From a virus, in IMG/VR virus record IMGVR_UViG_3300034631_000056, positions 1 to 41,138 of that record: 41,138 nucleotides of DNA; one strand, given 5' to 3'. Below are positions 1 through 6,452 of the stretch, piece by piece. The translations under genes and the position numbers were made by a program. Position 1 is the first letter of the stretch; every line of letters begins with the position of its first letter. The notes below the pieces were generated by a model. The model was not told the DNA's origin. It did no database searches and saw only the letters and a program-made list of their open reading frames with translations.

Positions 1-1323
1 ATGACCGCAGAAGTTGCGATCATGAACAAGACGGCGGTTGCGCTTGCGGCGGATAGTGCCGTGACCCTGTCGGTCGGTAGCGACCAGCGTAAGGTGTTCG
101 ACTCCGAGGACAAGCTGTTCGAACTGTCGCGTCGCGACCCGATAGGGGTCATGATCAACAATAATATGCAGTTCATGGAAGCTCCCCTTCCCGTCCTTAT
201 CAAGCGTTACAGGGGAGCGTGCCCGCGCTTTGACCGGGTAGAAGAGGCCGCCCAGGCATTCCTCACCCATTTGATGCAATTTGGCGCCGATTCTCCTGCT
301 GTCGTCGTAGACCGAAATGTTCGTGGTGCCGTGGTGCCCCTGCTCAAATTTCTTGGTGAGCGGGCGGAGAAGAAGCTTGTAGATAGATTATTCGGTCCCG
401 ATGCAGACCCACAAGTTCTTACACAAGCTGGCGGATATGATGAATTCCGGGAGGTTGTGTACCGCGAGCAGGTCGAGGTTGTGCGCCGCTTTGTAGAGGA
501 GGTGCCGGAGACGACGCTGATAGGTCCGCCACCCTCTGATGAACCTGCGGATCTGCAATCCATCATCACGGAGGAGATGGCGAATGTCCGTCCGACCTTG
601 CCAGATAGTCTTCAGGATGAAATTGCCGACTTAGTGCGTCTTTCACTTACACGACGCCTTCTAATGGCGCCTCACACCGGCGTCGTTTTCGCCGGCTTCG
701 GGCGAAACGATCTGTTCCCGACGCTCATCTCATATGAGATTTTCGGGATGGTTGGAGGGCAGCTCCGGGTTTTCCAGACCAATCACGAGGACGTCGATCG
801 CGGTGGAACGCGCGCGAAGGTCATCCCGTTTGCCCAGAAGGAGATGGTCGAGCGGTTCTTGTACGGACTGGATGACGGTATCCAGCGGCGGATCACTGCT
901 TTTTGCAAGGGGGCTGTTCCGCGCATTCGAGAGCGAATCAGCGAGGGCCTGGTTATGGATGAGGGCGATCGAGCGGCTTTCGAGGCGGAGATCATCGCGT
1001 CCGAAGAGGCCTTCTTCAAGGATCTACACGACGAGGCGTTTCAAACCTTGCGCGACCAATCCCAGCTCGAAATCGAGGAGATGGTCGAGTTCATGCCCAA
1101 GGTCGAAATGGGTCGGATGGCTGAGGCGCTCGTTAACCTCACCTCCATCAAGCGACGGGTATCGCGCGGTATGGAGACGGTCGGCGGTCCCATCGACGTC
1201 GCGGTTATATCTCGGTCCGACGGGTTTGTGTGGGTAAAGCGGAAACACTACTTCCCGCCGGAGTTGAACAATCGGTTCTTCGACCGTATGCGCGACCAAC
1301 CACAGCCGTCAGGAGGGCAATGA
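1..1323 (+). CDS. Proteasome-like Ntn-hydrolase candidate, 440 aa
   Basis: No assigned function; I recall similar hypothetical proteins from genomic islands. The N-terminus follows the beta-type proteasome/HslV pattern. If Met1 is removed, Thr2 becomes residue 1, and the Asp of ALAADS (Asp18) falls at mature position 17, the spacing of Thr1 and Asp17 in HslV and proteasome beta subunits. A DKLFEL segment (Lys at mature position 37) could match the conserved Lys33 with a four-residue insertion. The protein is about twice the length of HslV; the C-terminal half is acidic and helical, with no motif I recognise. Base composition is less GC-rich than the phage genes (for example 361-480), suggesting separate acquisition. 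It starts at base 1, so upstream signals are not visible. The downstream 56-codon gene begins one base after its stop. Family assignment is inference; coding status is firm. Confidence 0.8.
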   Translation: MTAEVAIMNKTAVALAADSAVTLSVGSDQRKVFDSEDKLFELSRRDPIGVMINNNMQFMEAPLPVLIKRYRGACPRFDRVEEAAQAFLTHLMQFGADSPAVVVDRNVRGAVVPLLKFLGERAEKKLVDRLFGPDADPQVLTQAGGYDEFREVVYREQVEVVRRFVEEVPETTLIGPPPSDEPADLQSIITEEMANVRPTLPDSLQDEIADLVRLSLTRRLLMAPHTGVVFAGFGRNDLFPTLISYEIFGMVGGQLRVFQTNHEDVDRGGTRAKVIPFAQKEMVERFLYGLDDGIQRRITAFCKGAVPRIRERISEGLVMDEGDRAAFEAEIIASEEAFFKDLHDEAFQTLRDQSQLEIEEMVEFMPKVEMGRMAEALVNLTSIKRRVSRGMETVGGPIDVAVISRSDGFVWVKRKHYFPPELNNRFFDRMRDQPQPSGGQ

Positions 1324-1324
1324 C

Positions 1325-1495
1325 ATGGATATGAGCATCAGTCTCGACGTCCTCGTCCATCGCGAGCTTCCGGCATATGTGAGCCTGGAGTCGGACGATC
1401 GCTTCGCCAAGGTGATCAAGGACACACAAGCCAAGATCGATGCGGCCTTCAGCGATAAGCGCAAGTTTGCGGCTCGCCGGAAGGTCGCAGCCTAG
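1325..1495 (+). CDS. Small hypothetical protein, 56 aa, paired with the Ntn-like gene
   Basis: The ATG follows the stop of the upstream gene by one base (TGACATG), with AGGAGGG about 10 bases before it (around 1312-1318), a strong ribosome-binding site. The product has a short beta-like start (DMSISLDVLVHRELP), then a charged helix, and ends in a very basic tail rich in Lys and Arg. No cysteines, signal peptide or membrane segment. Tight coupling implies a shared transcript and possibly a shared complex with the upstream protein. Function unknown. Confidence 0.6.
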   Translation: MDMSISLDVLVHRELPAYVSLESDDRFAKVIKDTQAKIDAAFSDKRKFAARRKVAA

Positions 1496-1511
1496 AGGCG
1501 CAGAAGCGCGG

Positions 1512-1535
1512 GGTGGGGTGATCGATCACCCCACC
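1512..1535. terminator. Perfect 24-bp palindrome between convergent genes
   Basis: GGTGGGGTGATC (1512-1523) is followed directly by its reverse complement (1524-1535). It lies between the + strand accessory pair (ending 1495) and the convergent integrase gene (stop at 1526-1528), so it would be transcribed from both sides. A bidirectional terminator is the simplest reading, although there is no T-run. Because large serine integrase genes usually lie next to their attachment site, an att-associated role is an alternative. Confidence 0.4.
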
Positions 1536-3109
1536 GTCATCCGTAGCTGATCTACACCGGCGAGGCGGAGCGCTTCGTCGATGCGCTTTACCACCTCGAT
1601 CTCCACGCCGCGCAGCCGCGACGTGGGGGTGACGACGACGTGATCGATCAGCGCACGGAGGCGGGGCATCGCCTCCTCGCCAGCTGGCCCGCTATGGCGC
1701 AGCGCTTCGCCCAAGTCCGCTACAGCCTTCCGGTACTGCTCGGCGATGCCCGGATGCAGAGCGACGACAGGCATCGCCTCGGACGCGGCGAGCTGGGCGG
1801 TGATGCTGTCGCGGCTCGCGCGCGCCTCTCCGAGAGCGGTCCGGATCTCCGCGAACTCGCCCATGCCATCGCTGACGGCGCGGACCAGGCGCTCGATCCT
1901 GGCGACCGCATCGGTAAGCTTGCGCTCCAGCGATCCTCGTTTCCGGCGCGTGTCGGCGGCGAGGCGCTCGCGTTCGCTATGGTAGGCCCGCACGTAAGCG
2001 GAGACGACGTCGGGATCGAGCAGCTGCTCTTGCAAGTGCGCCATCACCCGGCGTTCGTAATTCTCGTGGCCGATCGTCCGGCTGTTCGAGCAGCCACGCC
2101 CGTCCTTCCGGGACGCGCATCCCCAATAGGTGCGATCGGTGCGGATCCAGCTGCCGCCGCATACGCCGCAGCGTCCAAGGCCGGACAGGAGGAACTTGCC
2201 GCGTCGCCGCTGCTCCCGTGGCGTGCCCCTATGCTCGTGGCGGTAAGCCTGGGCGCGCGCCCATGTGTCCTCGTCGACGATGCGCATCTCAGGCACCGCC
2301 CTGACGATCCATTCGCTCTCCGGGTTCGGCCGGATGGTGGTCCGGCGGGTCGCGGGGTTCGTCACCTTGCTCGTGCGGTTGACGATCAGTTCGCCGGCAT
2401 AGAGGCGGTTCGCGAGGATGCCGTTCTGGCGCTTCCAGTCGCCGCGAATCGTCGTCTCGCGCCAGTGCTTGCCGCGGGGCGGCGGCACGCCCTCTGCGTT
2501 GAGCCGCTCCGCCGTGCGCTGGGCGCTGCTCCCCTCGGCGGCTTCGCGGAAGATGCGACGCACGATCTCGGCCTGGTCGGGATCGATCTCGCGCAGGCCA
2601 CGGATGGCGTTGCCGGCGTCGTCGAAGCGGCTGACCCGCCGATAGCCGTAGGCGATGCCGGCCGGCGCGCGACCCTGCTCCACCATGCCCCTCTGACCGC
2701 GGCGGATCCGGGCGCCCAGGTCCTTGCGGAAGCGAGCGTCCATCAGTCCCTTGATGGTGCCGGTGATGTCGTCGACCTCGCCGTCCATCAGCGTGTAGAG
2801 GCGGGCGCCGTGGAATTGCAGCTGTTCGCGGATGGTGAAGCTGTCGCCCTGGTGGCGGGCCAAGCGGTCCGTCGATTCGGCGAGTACCTGGTCGACACCA
2901 CCGGCCGCGACCGCGGCGAGCAGCGCGTTCAAGCCCGGCCGCTGTCCATCACCGATGCCCGCTGCGCCGCTGGTCGCATAGTCGGCGAAGACGTCGACCA
3001 CCGTCCAGCCTTCGCGATCGGCGCGGTCGCGGCACATCGCGACCTGGTCCTCGATCGACCGGGCGTTCTGGAGCTGGCTACTGAAGCGGGCGTAGATGAT
3101 CGTCCGCAC
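1526..3109 (-). CDS. int: Large serine recombinase (phage integrase)
   Basis: 527 aa with a GTG start at 3109 preceded by AGAAGGA. An upstream ATG at 3196 would add 29 basic residues that do not fit the family. Domains in order: resolvase-type catalytic domain (about 1-140) with YARFSS, Ser10 being the likely nucleophile, and conserved STDRLAR (79-85); a recombinase domain (about 150-290); a zinc ribbon with Cys314, Cys317, Cys331 and Cys340; a coiled coil (about 373-425), as in phiC31-type integrases. It would catalyse attP x attB integration without host factors; excision normally needs a directionality factor, for which small genes of the same operon are candidates. It is the last gene of a leftward operon and overlaps a 54-codon ORF. 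Confidence 0.95.
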   Translation of the reverse strand: MRTIIYARFSSQLQNARSIEDQVAMCRDRADREGWTVVDVFADYATSGAAGIGDGQRPGLNALLAAVAAGGVDQVLAESTDRLARHQGDSFTIREQLQFHGARLYTLMDGEVDDITGTIKGLMDARFRKDLGARIRRGQRGMVEQGRAPAGIAYGYRRVSRFDDAGNAIRGLREIDPDQAEIVRRIFREAAEGSSAQRTAERLNAEGVPPPRGKHWRETTIRGDWKRQNGILANRLYAGELIVNRTSKVTNPATRRTTIRPNPESEWIVRAVPEMRIVDEDTWARAQAYRHEHRGTPREQRRRGKFLLSGLGRCGVCGGSWIRTDRTYWGCASRKDGRGCSNSRTIGHENYERRVMAHLQEQLLDPDVVSAYVRAYHSERERLAADTRRKRGSLERKLTDAVARIERLVRAVSDGMGEFAEIRTALGEARASRDSITAQLAASEAMPVVALHPGIAEQYRKAVADLGEALRHSGPAGEEAMPRLRALIDHVVVTPTSRLRGVEIEVVKRIDEALRLAGVDQLRMTVG

Positions 3110-3242
3110 GATCGTGTTCCTTCTGAGGGAGCGCCCGGCGGGCGGCGGCATCATCCCTCGCGGCATGCGCACGCGCAAGCGCCTCGGCGAACGCAATGGC
3201 GGCCGCCTTGTCGGTCGGGATCGAGATGCGCTCGTGCTTCAC
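3078..3242 (-). CDS. Small ORF (54 aa) overlapping the integrase start
   Basis: The GTG at 3242 overlaps the TGA of the preceding gene (GTGA), and the TAG at 3078-3080 lies 32 bases inside the integrase gene, so the frame bridges two genes that otherwise leave a gap of about 130 bases. The product is an alanine/arginine-rich helix starting VKHERISIPTDKAAAIAFAE. Its position suggests it couples integrase translation to the operon. It could be a DNA-binding accessory or excision-factor-like peptide, but nothing in the sequence proves this. Confidence 0.45.
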   Translation of the reverse strand: MKHERISIPTDKAAAIAFAEALARAHAARDDAAARRALPQKEHDRADDHLRPLQ

Positions 3243-3598
3243 AGCGGATCGAAGCCCAGGCGGTAGCGGCGGTCGTTATACTCGACGGCCGACATGCGCC
3301 CCTCACGCTTGTCCTCGCGGCGCCAGCGGGCGAGCAGCCGATCGAGGTCGATGCTGGCGCGATGGCCGAACGTCGACTCGCCGCGCGTGCCGTTACGCGT
3401 GTGGCGCGCCGCCATGAGGAGCGGGGTCGCCACCCGACCGCGCACGGTCATGCGGTTGTTCCAGGCCGTGCGGTGCGCGGGCGAGCAGAACAGCTGCGAC
3501 TCCTGCGCGGGCGTGAAGTGCTTCAGGCACTCCGGACAGGTCCGCTGCCCCTCGCGAGGCGGAACGTCGCCGTGAAAGGGGGCTTGTAACACGGCCAT
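3239..3598 (-). CDS. Zinc-finger-like hypothetical phage protein, 119 aa
   Basis: Residues about 21-40 contain CPECLKHF and FCSPAHRTAWNNR, a CxxC followed by a Cys and His, typical of a small treble-clef or zinc-ribbon finger. The rest is basic and rich in Arg, ending in a tyrosine-containing segment (YNDRRYRLGFDPL). It starts with TAATG overlapping the upstream stop and ends with GTGA overlapping the next ORF. A nucleic-acid-binding role is inferred from the finger and charge; no specific family is recognised. Confidence 0.75.
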   Translation of the reverse strand: MAVLQAPFHGDVPPREGQRTCPECLKHFTPAQESQLFCSPAHRTAWNNRMTVRGRVATPLLMAARHTRNGTRGESTFGHRASIDLDRLLARWRREDKREGRMSAVEYNDRRYRLGFDPL

Positions 3599-4113
3599 TA
3601 TGCCGCCCGCCGCTCCGCTGCCAGCGGCAGGCCGAGCGCCTGATAGATCCAGCCGTCAACGTCGGCCTCGGGCACGTACCGCTGGCACGGTGACCGGCGC
3701 ATCGCGAGGCCGAGGCGGACGATCATCGGGTGCGCGCCGGCTGGTGCGTCCTGGTAGTAAACCAGCGCGGCGGCCAGCTCCGCCCGCTCCTGCAGCACCT
3801 CGTTGATCGGCGCGGCACTCGCGCGTTGCCGCTCCCACGCGGCGGTCTCCCGCAGCTGGCGCATCATGGACACCTGCGGCGCGCCGAAGGGCGCCTCGTC
3901 GCGCTCGCTGGTAGGAAAGGGCGGCAGCGCTGGATCGAGCGCCCAGCGCCACTGCATGACGATCGCGCGCGACGTGGCGATCTTGTCCTCGGCCTCGGCC
4001 GCGTTGAGCTGACCAGCCTCCACCCGCGCGGGGTAGGAGTGCTTGCGCTCCTGCAGCAGCCGGAGTGCTGCCCAGGCGCAGCAGGGCAGGGAGAAGCGCG
4101 GTTCCGGCGTCAC
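3598..4113 (-). CDS. Hypothetical phage protein, 171 aa
   Basis: Not recognised. The N-terminus (MTPEPRFSLPCCAWAALRLL) is followed by amphipathic helical segments that include RKHSYPARVEAGQLNAAEAEDKI in overall pattern, then many Arg and Ala residues. No membrane segment or enzyme motif. It is linked by ATGA to the 198-aa gene upstream (4113-4110) and by TAATG to the gene downstream, so it is clearly part of the integrase operon. Coding status is supported by the overlaps and by lack of stops over 171 codons. Confidence 0.7.
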   Translation of the reverse strand: MTPEPRFSLPCCAWAALRLLQERKHSYPARVEAGQLNAAEAEDKIATSRAIVMQWRWALDPALPPFPTSERDEAPFGAPQVSMMRQLRETAAWERQRASAAPINEVLQERAELAAALVYYQDAPAGAHPMIVRLGLAMRRSPCQRYVPEADVDGWIYQALGLPLAAERRAA

Positions 4114-4706
4114 GGCCGCTCTACCTGTTCAGATGAAGGAGAAGATGCGGAGAGGGATGCGACCACAAAAGCGGGGTCGCGGAACCGGTACAGATCCTTG
4201 CTGGGCGGATACGCGCCCGGCGGGTTGATCTCGGGTCGCGCAAGGCTGGCACGGATCTCGTCGAATGGCAGCTTCCAGCCCTTGCCGGGGCCGCGCTCCA
4301 TCAGGACGAGGATCTGAAAGTAGCTGTCGGCCTTCATCAGCCGATGATGAACGGCGAGTGGCTTGCCGTTCGCCGCCCAATGCTCCGCTTGGTGCATCAG
4401 GATGCCGATTTCCTTGCGGATATAGGCGGCAAGCAGCGCAGCACATTCCCGCTCCACCATCCCCGATGCTTCTACGGTAGTAGGCTTGGGAGAGGCGGCG
4501 AGCGGAATGGTCGGTTCCGGCGTGTTTATCGCCCGAGCCACTTCCTCCATGGCGCTCTCGACCTGCGTCCTATTCGCCGCATAAAGGCGGCCGGTTCCCT
4601 CGTCAGCGCGGTCGATGGCAGAGCGAGCGTGCGAATACAGTACGTCGGCTGCCGCTTCGATCCGCATCGCGCGGTCGATCCACGCTTGCGGCACCAGGCG
4701 CATCAC
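4110..4706 (-). CDS. Hypothetical phage protein, 198 aa
   Basis: Not recognised. It contains a helical N-terminal region rich in Ala, Asp and Glu, a short linker with Pro and Thr, and a central segment (MVERECAALLAAYIRKEIGILM) followed by LMKADSYFQIL. The C-terminal tail is serine-rich. No signal peptide. Start codons at 4706 and 4703 are both possible; the first overlaps the stop of the 68-aa gene upstream as ATGA. Member of the leftward integrase operon. Confidence 0.7.
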   Translation of the reverse strand: MMRLVPQAWIDRAMRIEAAADVLYSHARSAIDRADEGTGRLYAANRTQVESAMEEVARAINTPEPTIPLAASPKPTTVEASGMVERECAALLAAYIRKEIGILMHQAEHWAANGKPLAVHHRLMKADSYFQILVLMERGPGKGWKLPFDEIRASLARPEINPPGAYPPSKDLYRFRDPAFVVASLSASSPSSEQVERP

Positions 4707-4909
4707 TCGCTCCAGCCCGTCGCGAGGTCATACTCCACCTCGTCGGCATCAACGGCGACGAGGCGTTGACCCTCGACCATGATCGCGTCGATCCGGGTGA
4801 CCTTGACCTGCGAGCGCCGAATGCTGCCGTCCGCGAATGGCTCGCGGTGCTCGCCGTGGATGGTGATGCGTCCGCCGGAGCGTCGCGCCGACCAGTTGTG
4901 AATCGTCAT
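4703..4909 (-). CDS. Small hypothetical phage protein, 68 aa
   Basis: The ATG at 4909 overlaps the TGA of the upstream gene (ATGA), and its own stop overlaps the next start. The product starts MTIHNWSARRSGGRITIHG and has the alternating pattern of a small beta-rich domain (RITIHGE, VKVTRIDAIM, RLVAVDADEVEYDLATGW). The frame is open much further upstream, but only this start fits the operon overlaps. Function unknown; similar short proteins occur beside phage regulatory genes. Confidence 0.7.
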   Translation of the reverse strand: MTIHNWSARRSGGRITIHGEHREPFADGSIRRSQVKVTRIDAIMVEGQRLVAVDADEVEYDLATGWSE

Positions 4910-5184
4910 GCCCAGCCCTCCAGGAAGCGGGACGTGGCCGCGAGCAGCTGGCCGACCGCTTCGCGCCGATCGGAATGGAGTTTCTCGTCCGTCAGCTCGA
5001 TCGACAGGATCGACTGCAGCGCGTCGGCTGCGTTCTCCGCCGCTTCGCGATGACGAAGGCCGGCGGCAATGTCGCTGCCCTCGCGCGCGATTTCGACCAT
5101 GTCGACGATGGTGGCGGCCGCGGATGAGGCGGCGGCGAGGATGAGGCGGTTGGCGTTGGTGACGCCTTCGATCAGCTCCCCCAT
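4906..5184 (-). CDS. Small helical hypothetical protein, 92 aa
   Basis: The ATG at 5184 overlaps the TGA of the membrane-protein gene as ATGA. An upstream ATG at 5232 would overlap that gene by 49 bases and is less likely. The sequence is almost all helix: an Ala-rich stretch (ANRLILAAASSAAATIVDMV), then AADALQSILSIELTDEKL and a C-terminal EAVGQLLAATSRFLEGW. No binding motif recognised. Part of the leftward operon. Confidence 0.7.
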   Translation of the reverse strand: MGELIEGVTNANRLILAAASSAAATIVDMVEIAREGSDIAAGLRHREAAENAADALQSILSIELTDEKLHSDRREAVGQLLAATSRFLEGWA

Positions 5185-5447
5185 CAGCCGTGCCTCGCCC
5201 AAAGCGCCACGACCACCGCGACGACGATCCATGCGGCGAGAATGGCGACGACGATGTCGAGCAGATGGAACGGCTCCGCATCTTCCTCCACCATCGGCGT
5301 GAAGCAGATTGGCTCGTGGCGGCGGGGAGGCAGCGGGCGGCGCTGATCGCGGTCGATCGCGGCGAGCTGGCGGATGGTGCCGGTGGTCAGGTCGGGCGGG
5401 CGCTTCCAGGCTGCTCCGCTGGTTTCGGTGGTGATCGGCTGCGACAT
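5184..5447 (-). CDS. Small membrane protein, first gene of the integrase operon
   Basis: 87 aa. Residues 1-60 are polar and basic; residues about 61-84 (LLDIVVAILAAWIVVAVVVALW) form one strong membrane helix followed by a short tail, which suggests a cytoplasmic N-terminus. A good Shine-Dalgarno (AAAGGAG, around 5455-5461) precedes the ATG. As first gene after an operator-covered promoter it occupies a place comparable to the first genes of the lambda pL operon. A superinfection-exclusion role is possible because such proteins are often small membrane proteins, but this is conjecture. Confidence 0.75.
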   Translation of the reverse strand: MSQPITTETSGAAWKRPPDLTTGTIRQLAAIDRDQRRPLPPRRHEPICFTPMVEEDAEPFHLLDIVVAILAAWIVVAVVVALWARHG

Positions 5448-5470
5448 AGTGCGGCTCCTTTCGAATGCCG

Positions 5471-5500
5471 CATATGCGATAGTCGCAAACTTATGGTCAA
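5471..5500 (-). promoter_or_regulatory. Leftward promoter candidate (pL-like)
   Basis: On the - strand TTGACC (5500-5495) fits a -35 element; an 18-base spacer leads to CATATG (5476-5471), a weak -10. Operator 5475-5487 sits inside the spacer and -10, so repressor binding there would block polymerase. It would drive the membrane protein through integrase operon. The -10 is poor, so the exact start is uncertain. Confidence 0.45.
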
Positions 5501-5523
5501 GCGCGAAGTTTGCGACTATCGAA
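5475..5523. promoter_or_regulatory. Paired repressor operators (OL-like) in the divergent intergenic region
   Basis: TGCGATAGTCGCA (5475-5487) and TGCGACTATCGAA (5511-5523) are two copies of one partly palindromic site (TGCGA-N3-TCGCA) in opposite orientation. Together they form a perfect 16-bp inverted repeat (5477-5492 and 5506-5521) separated by 13 bases. The same motif recurs at 6380-6441 beside the repressor gene, so the likely binder is the CI/LexA-type repressor encoded at 5763-6359. They flank the leftward -35 and lie just upstream of the rightward -35. Confidence 0.7.
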
Positions 5524-5525
5524 TA

Positions 5526-5555
5526 TTGACCGACGCACGCTAGCCATGTTCTAAT
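5526..5555 (+). promoter_or_regulatory. Rightward promoter candidate for the 5585 gene
   Basis: TTGACC (5526-5531), an 18-base spacer and TCTAAT (5550-5555, five of six matches to TATAAT) form the best sigma70-like promoter seen in the window. The expected start is near 5562, giving a leader of about 20 bases. Operator 5511-5523 ends two bases before the -35, a position compatible with repression or activation. Confidence 0.5.
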
Positions 5556-5584
5556 TCTGTTCTCATTTTCGAGTCGCGTTGGAG

Positions 5585-5779
5585 ATGGAAGTGGCGTTGC
5601 AATACCGTGTCGTCGCGTTCGGTAGACCTCGGGGTCCTTGGCGGACGAAGCAGAGGGAGGCCGAACGGGACGCGGTAAGCGCCGGACTGGCTGAGGTCGA
5701 CGAGTGGGGGCAGCTGTACCTTGACGGCTGCGCTGCCATCGAGTGGGCGCGTGAGCCGGAGATCAGGTTGAGCGCCTAG
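5585..5779 (+). CDS. Small hypothetical protein in the immunity region
   Basis: 64 aa from the ATG at 5585. A TTG at 5579 and a GTG at 5591 are alternatives, and GGAG at 5581-5584 is best spaced for the GTG. The sequence has a beta start (ALQYRVVAFGRPRGPW), a basic/acidic helix (KQREAERDAVSAGLAEVDEW) and a strand (GQLYLDGCAAIEW). I recall similar short sphingomonad proteins of unknown function. The gene converges on the repressor gene and overlaps its last 17 bases. Because it has its own promoter beside operators, it may be expressed in the lysogen or early after induction. Confidence 0.6.
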   Translation: MEVALQYRVVAFGRPRGPWRTKQREAERDAVSAGLAEVDEWGQLYLDGCAAIEWAREPEIRLSA

Positions 5780-6359
5780 GCGCATCACGCATTGAGTAGG
5801 ACCACACCCGTCCTTCTATCGTGATGGGTTCATCACCAAGGGGTATCTCGCGATGTGCGGGATTGCTGGAGCAGGGGACCAGGCGGGCAGGACCTTCCTG
5901 GTATTCCTTGAAGGTGGTCTCGCCGTCAGCTGTCCTCACGACATAGCGAAATCCGGGCCACAGCTTCTTGTCGTCCGGATCGATAATCACCGTGGCGCCA
6001 TCGCTGACGATCAAGTCCATTGAGTCCCCTTTGACCGTCAAGCCGTAAGCGCGAGGCGGCAGGTCCGCCTCAACGAGGTGGAGCCGGCGTCCGCCGCGCT
6101 GCTCTTGTGGCTGGAAGCTGCCGGCCGGCACGTCACCGAGGAGAGGGATGGAGCGCACCGGAAGTCGTGTGTCCCTGTCCGGCTCGGGGGCGAGTTCGCG
6201 TCTGATCGCATCCATCTCAGGAACTTTGAACTGACGTTTGCCTGCCAGCGCTTTCGACAGATGGTTCTCATCCATCGCGATCGCCTGCGCGAGGTCACGC
6301 TGGCTCATGTTCCGGAGGTTCAACTCCGCCCTGATTTCGTCCGGCGTCATAGCGATCAT
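5763..6359 (-). CDS. cI: CI/LexA-type phage repressor with S24 self-cleavage domain
   Basis: 198 aa from the ATG at 6359 (ATG at 6350 is an alternative). Residues about 5-55 form a helix-turn-helix (MSQRDLAQAIAMDENHLSKAL). Residues about 70-190 are a peptidase S24 domain: predicted cleavage at Ala79-Gly80 in DVPAGS, nucleophile Ser113 in KGDSM, general base Lys151 in TTFKEY. All residues needed for RecA-stimulated self-cleavage are present, so SOS induction is expected. It would keep the lysogen silent by binding the TGCGA-N3-TCGCA sites next to its own gene and at 5475-5523. No clear ribosome site precedes the start, so a leaderless or short-leader transcript from the operator region is possible. 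Confidence 0.93.
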   Translation of the reverse strand: MIAMTPDEIRAELNLRNMSQRDLAQAIAMDENHLSKALAGKRQFKVPEMDAIRRELAPEPDRDTRLPVRSIPLLGDVPAGSFQPQEQRGGRRLHLVEADLPPRAYGLTVKGDSMDLIVSDGATVIIDPDDKKLWPGFRYVVRTADGETTFKEYQEGPARLVPCSSNPAHREIPLGDEPITIEGRVWSYSMRDAPRRST

Positions 6360-6379
6360 GACTGCATCAAGCCGGCCTA

Positions 6380-6441
6380 TGCGATTGTCGCAATGACGAT
6401 TATCGCAAATTGTCGCTTGCTTCTGATCTGCGATTAGCGCA
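6380..6441. promoter_or_regulatory. Three repressor operators (OR-like) between cI and the cro-like gene
   Basis: TGCGATTGTCGCA (6380-6392), GACGATTATCGCA (6395-6407, diverged in its first two bases) and TGCGATTAGCGCA (6429-6441) share the TGCGA-N3-TCGCA pattern of the sites at 5475-5523. Centres are spaced by 15 and 34 bases. They fill most of the 93-bp gap between the divergent repressor and cro-like genes, so both promoters must lie within or between them, as in lambda OR. Confidence 0.75.
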
Positions 6442-6452
6442 AATCGCCCGCC

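Noticed and set aside
3110-3196. Extended integrase start at the ATG at 3196
   Set aside because: The extra 29 residues are basic and unlike the family; GTG at 3109 has AGAAGGA upstream and starts directly at the conserved RTIIYARFSS.
1640-3589. 649-codon open frame on the + strand
   Set aside because: It is opposite the serine integrase and its neighbours. The product is a low-complexity Arg/Ala/Val-rich sequence without motifs, a typical GC-rich shadow frame.
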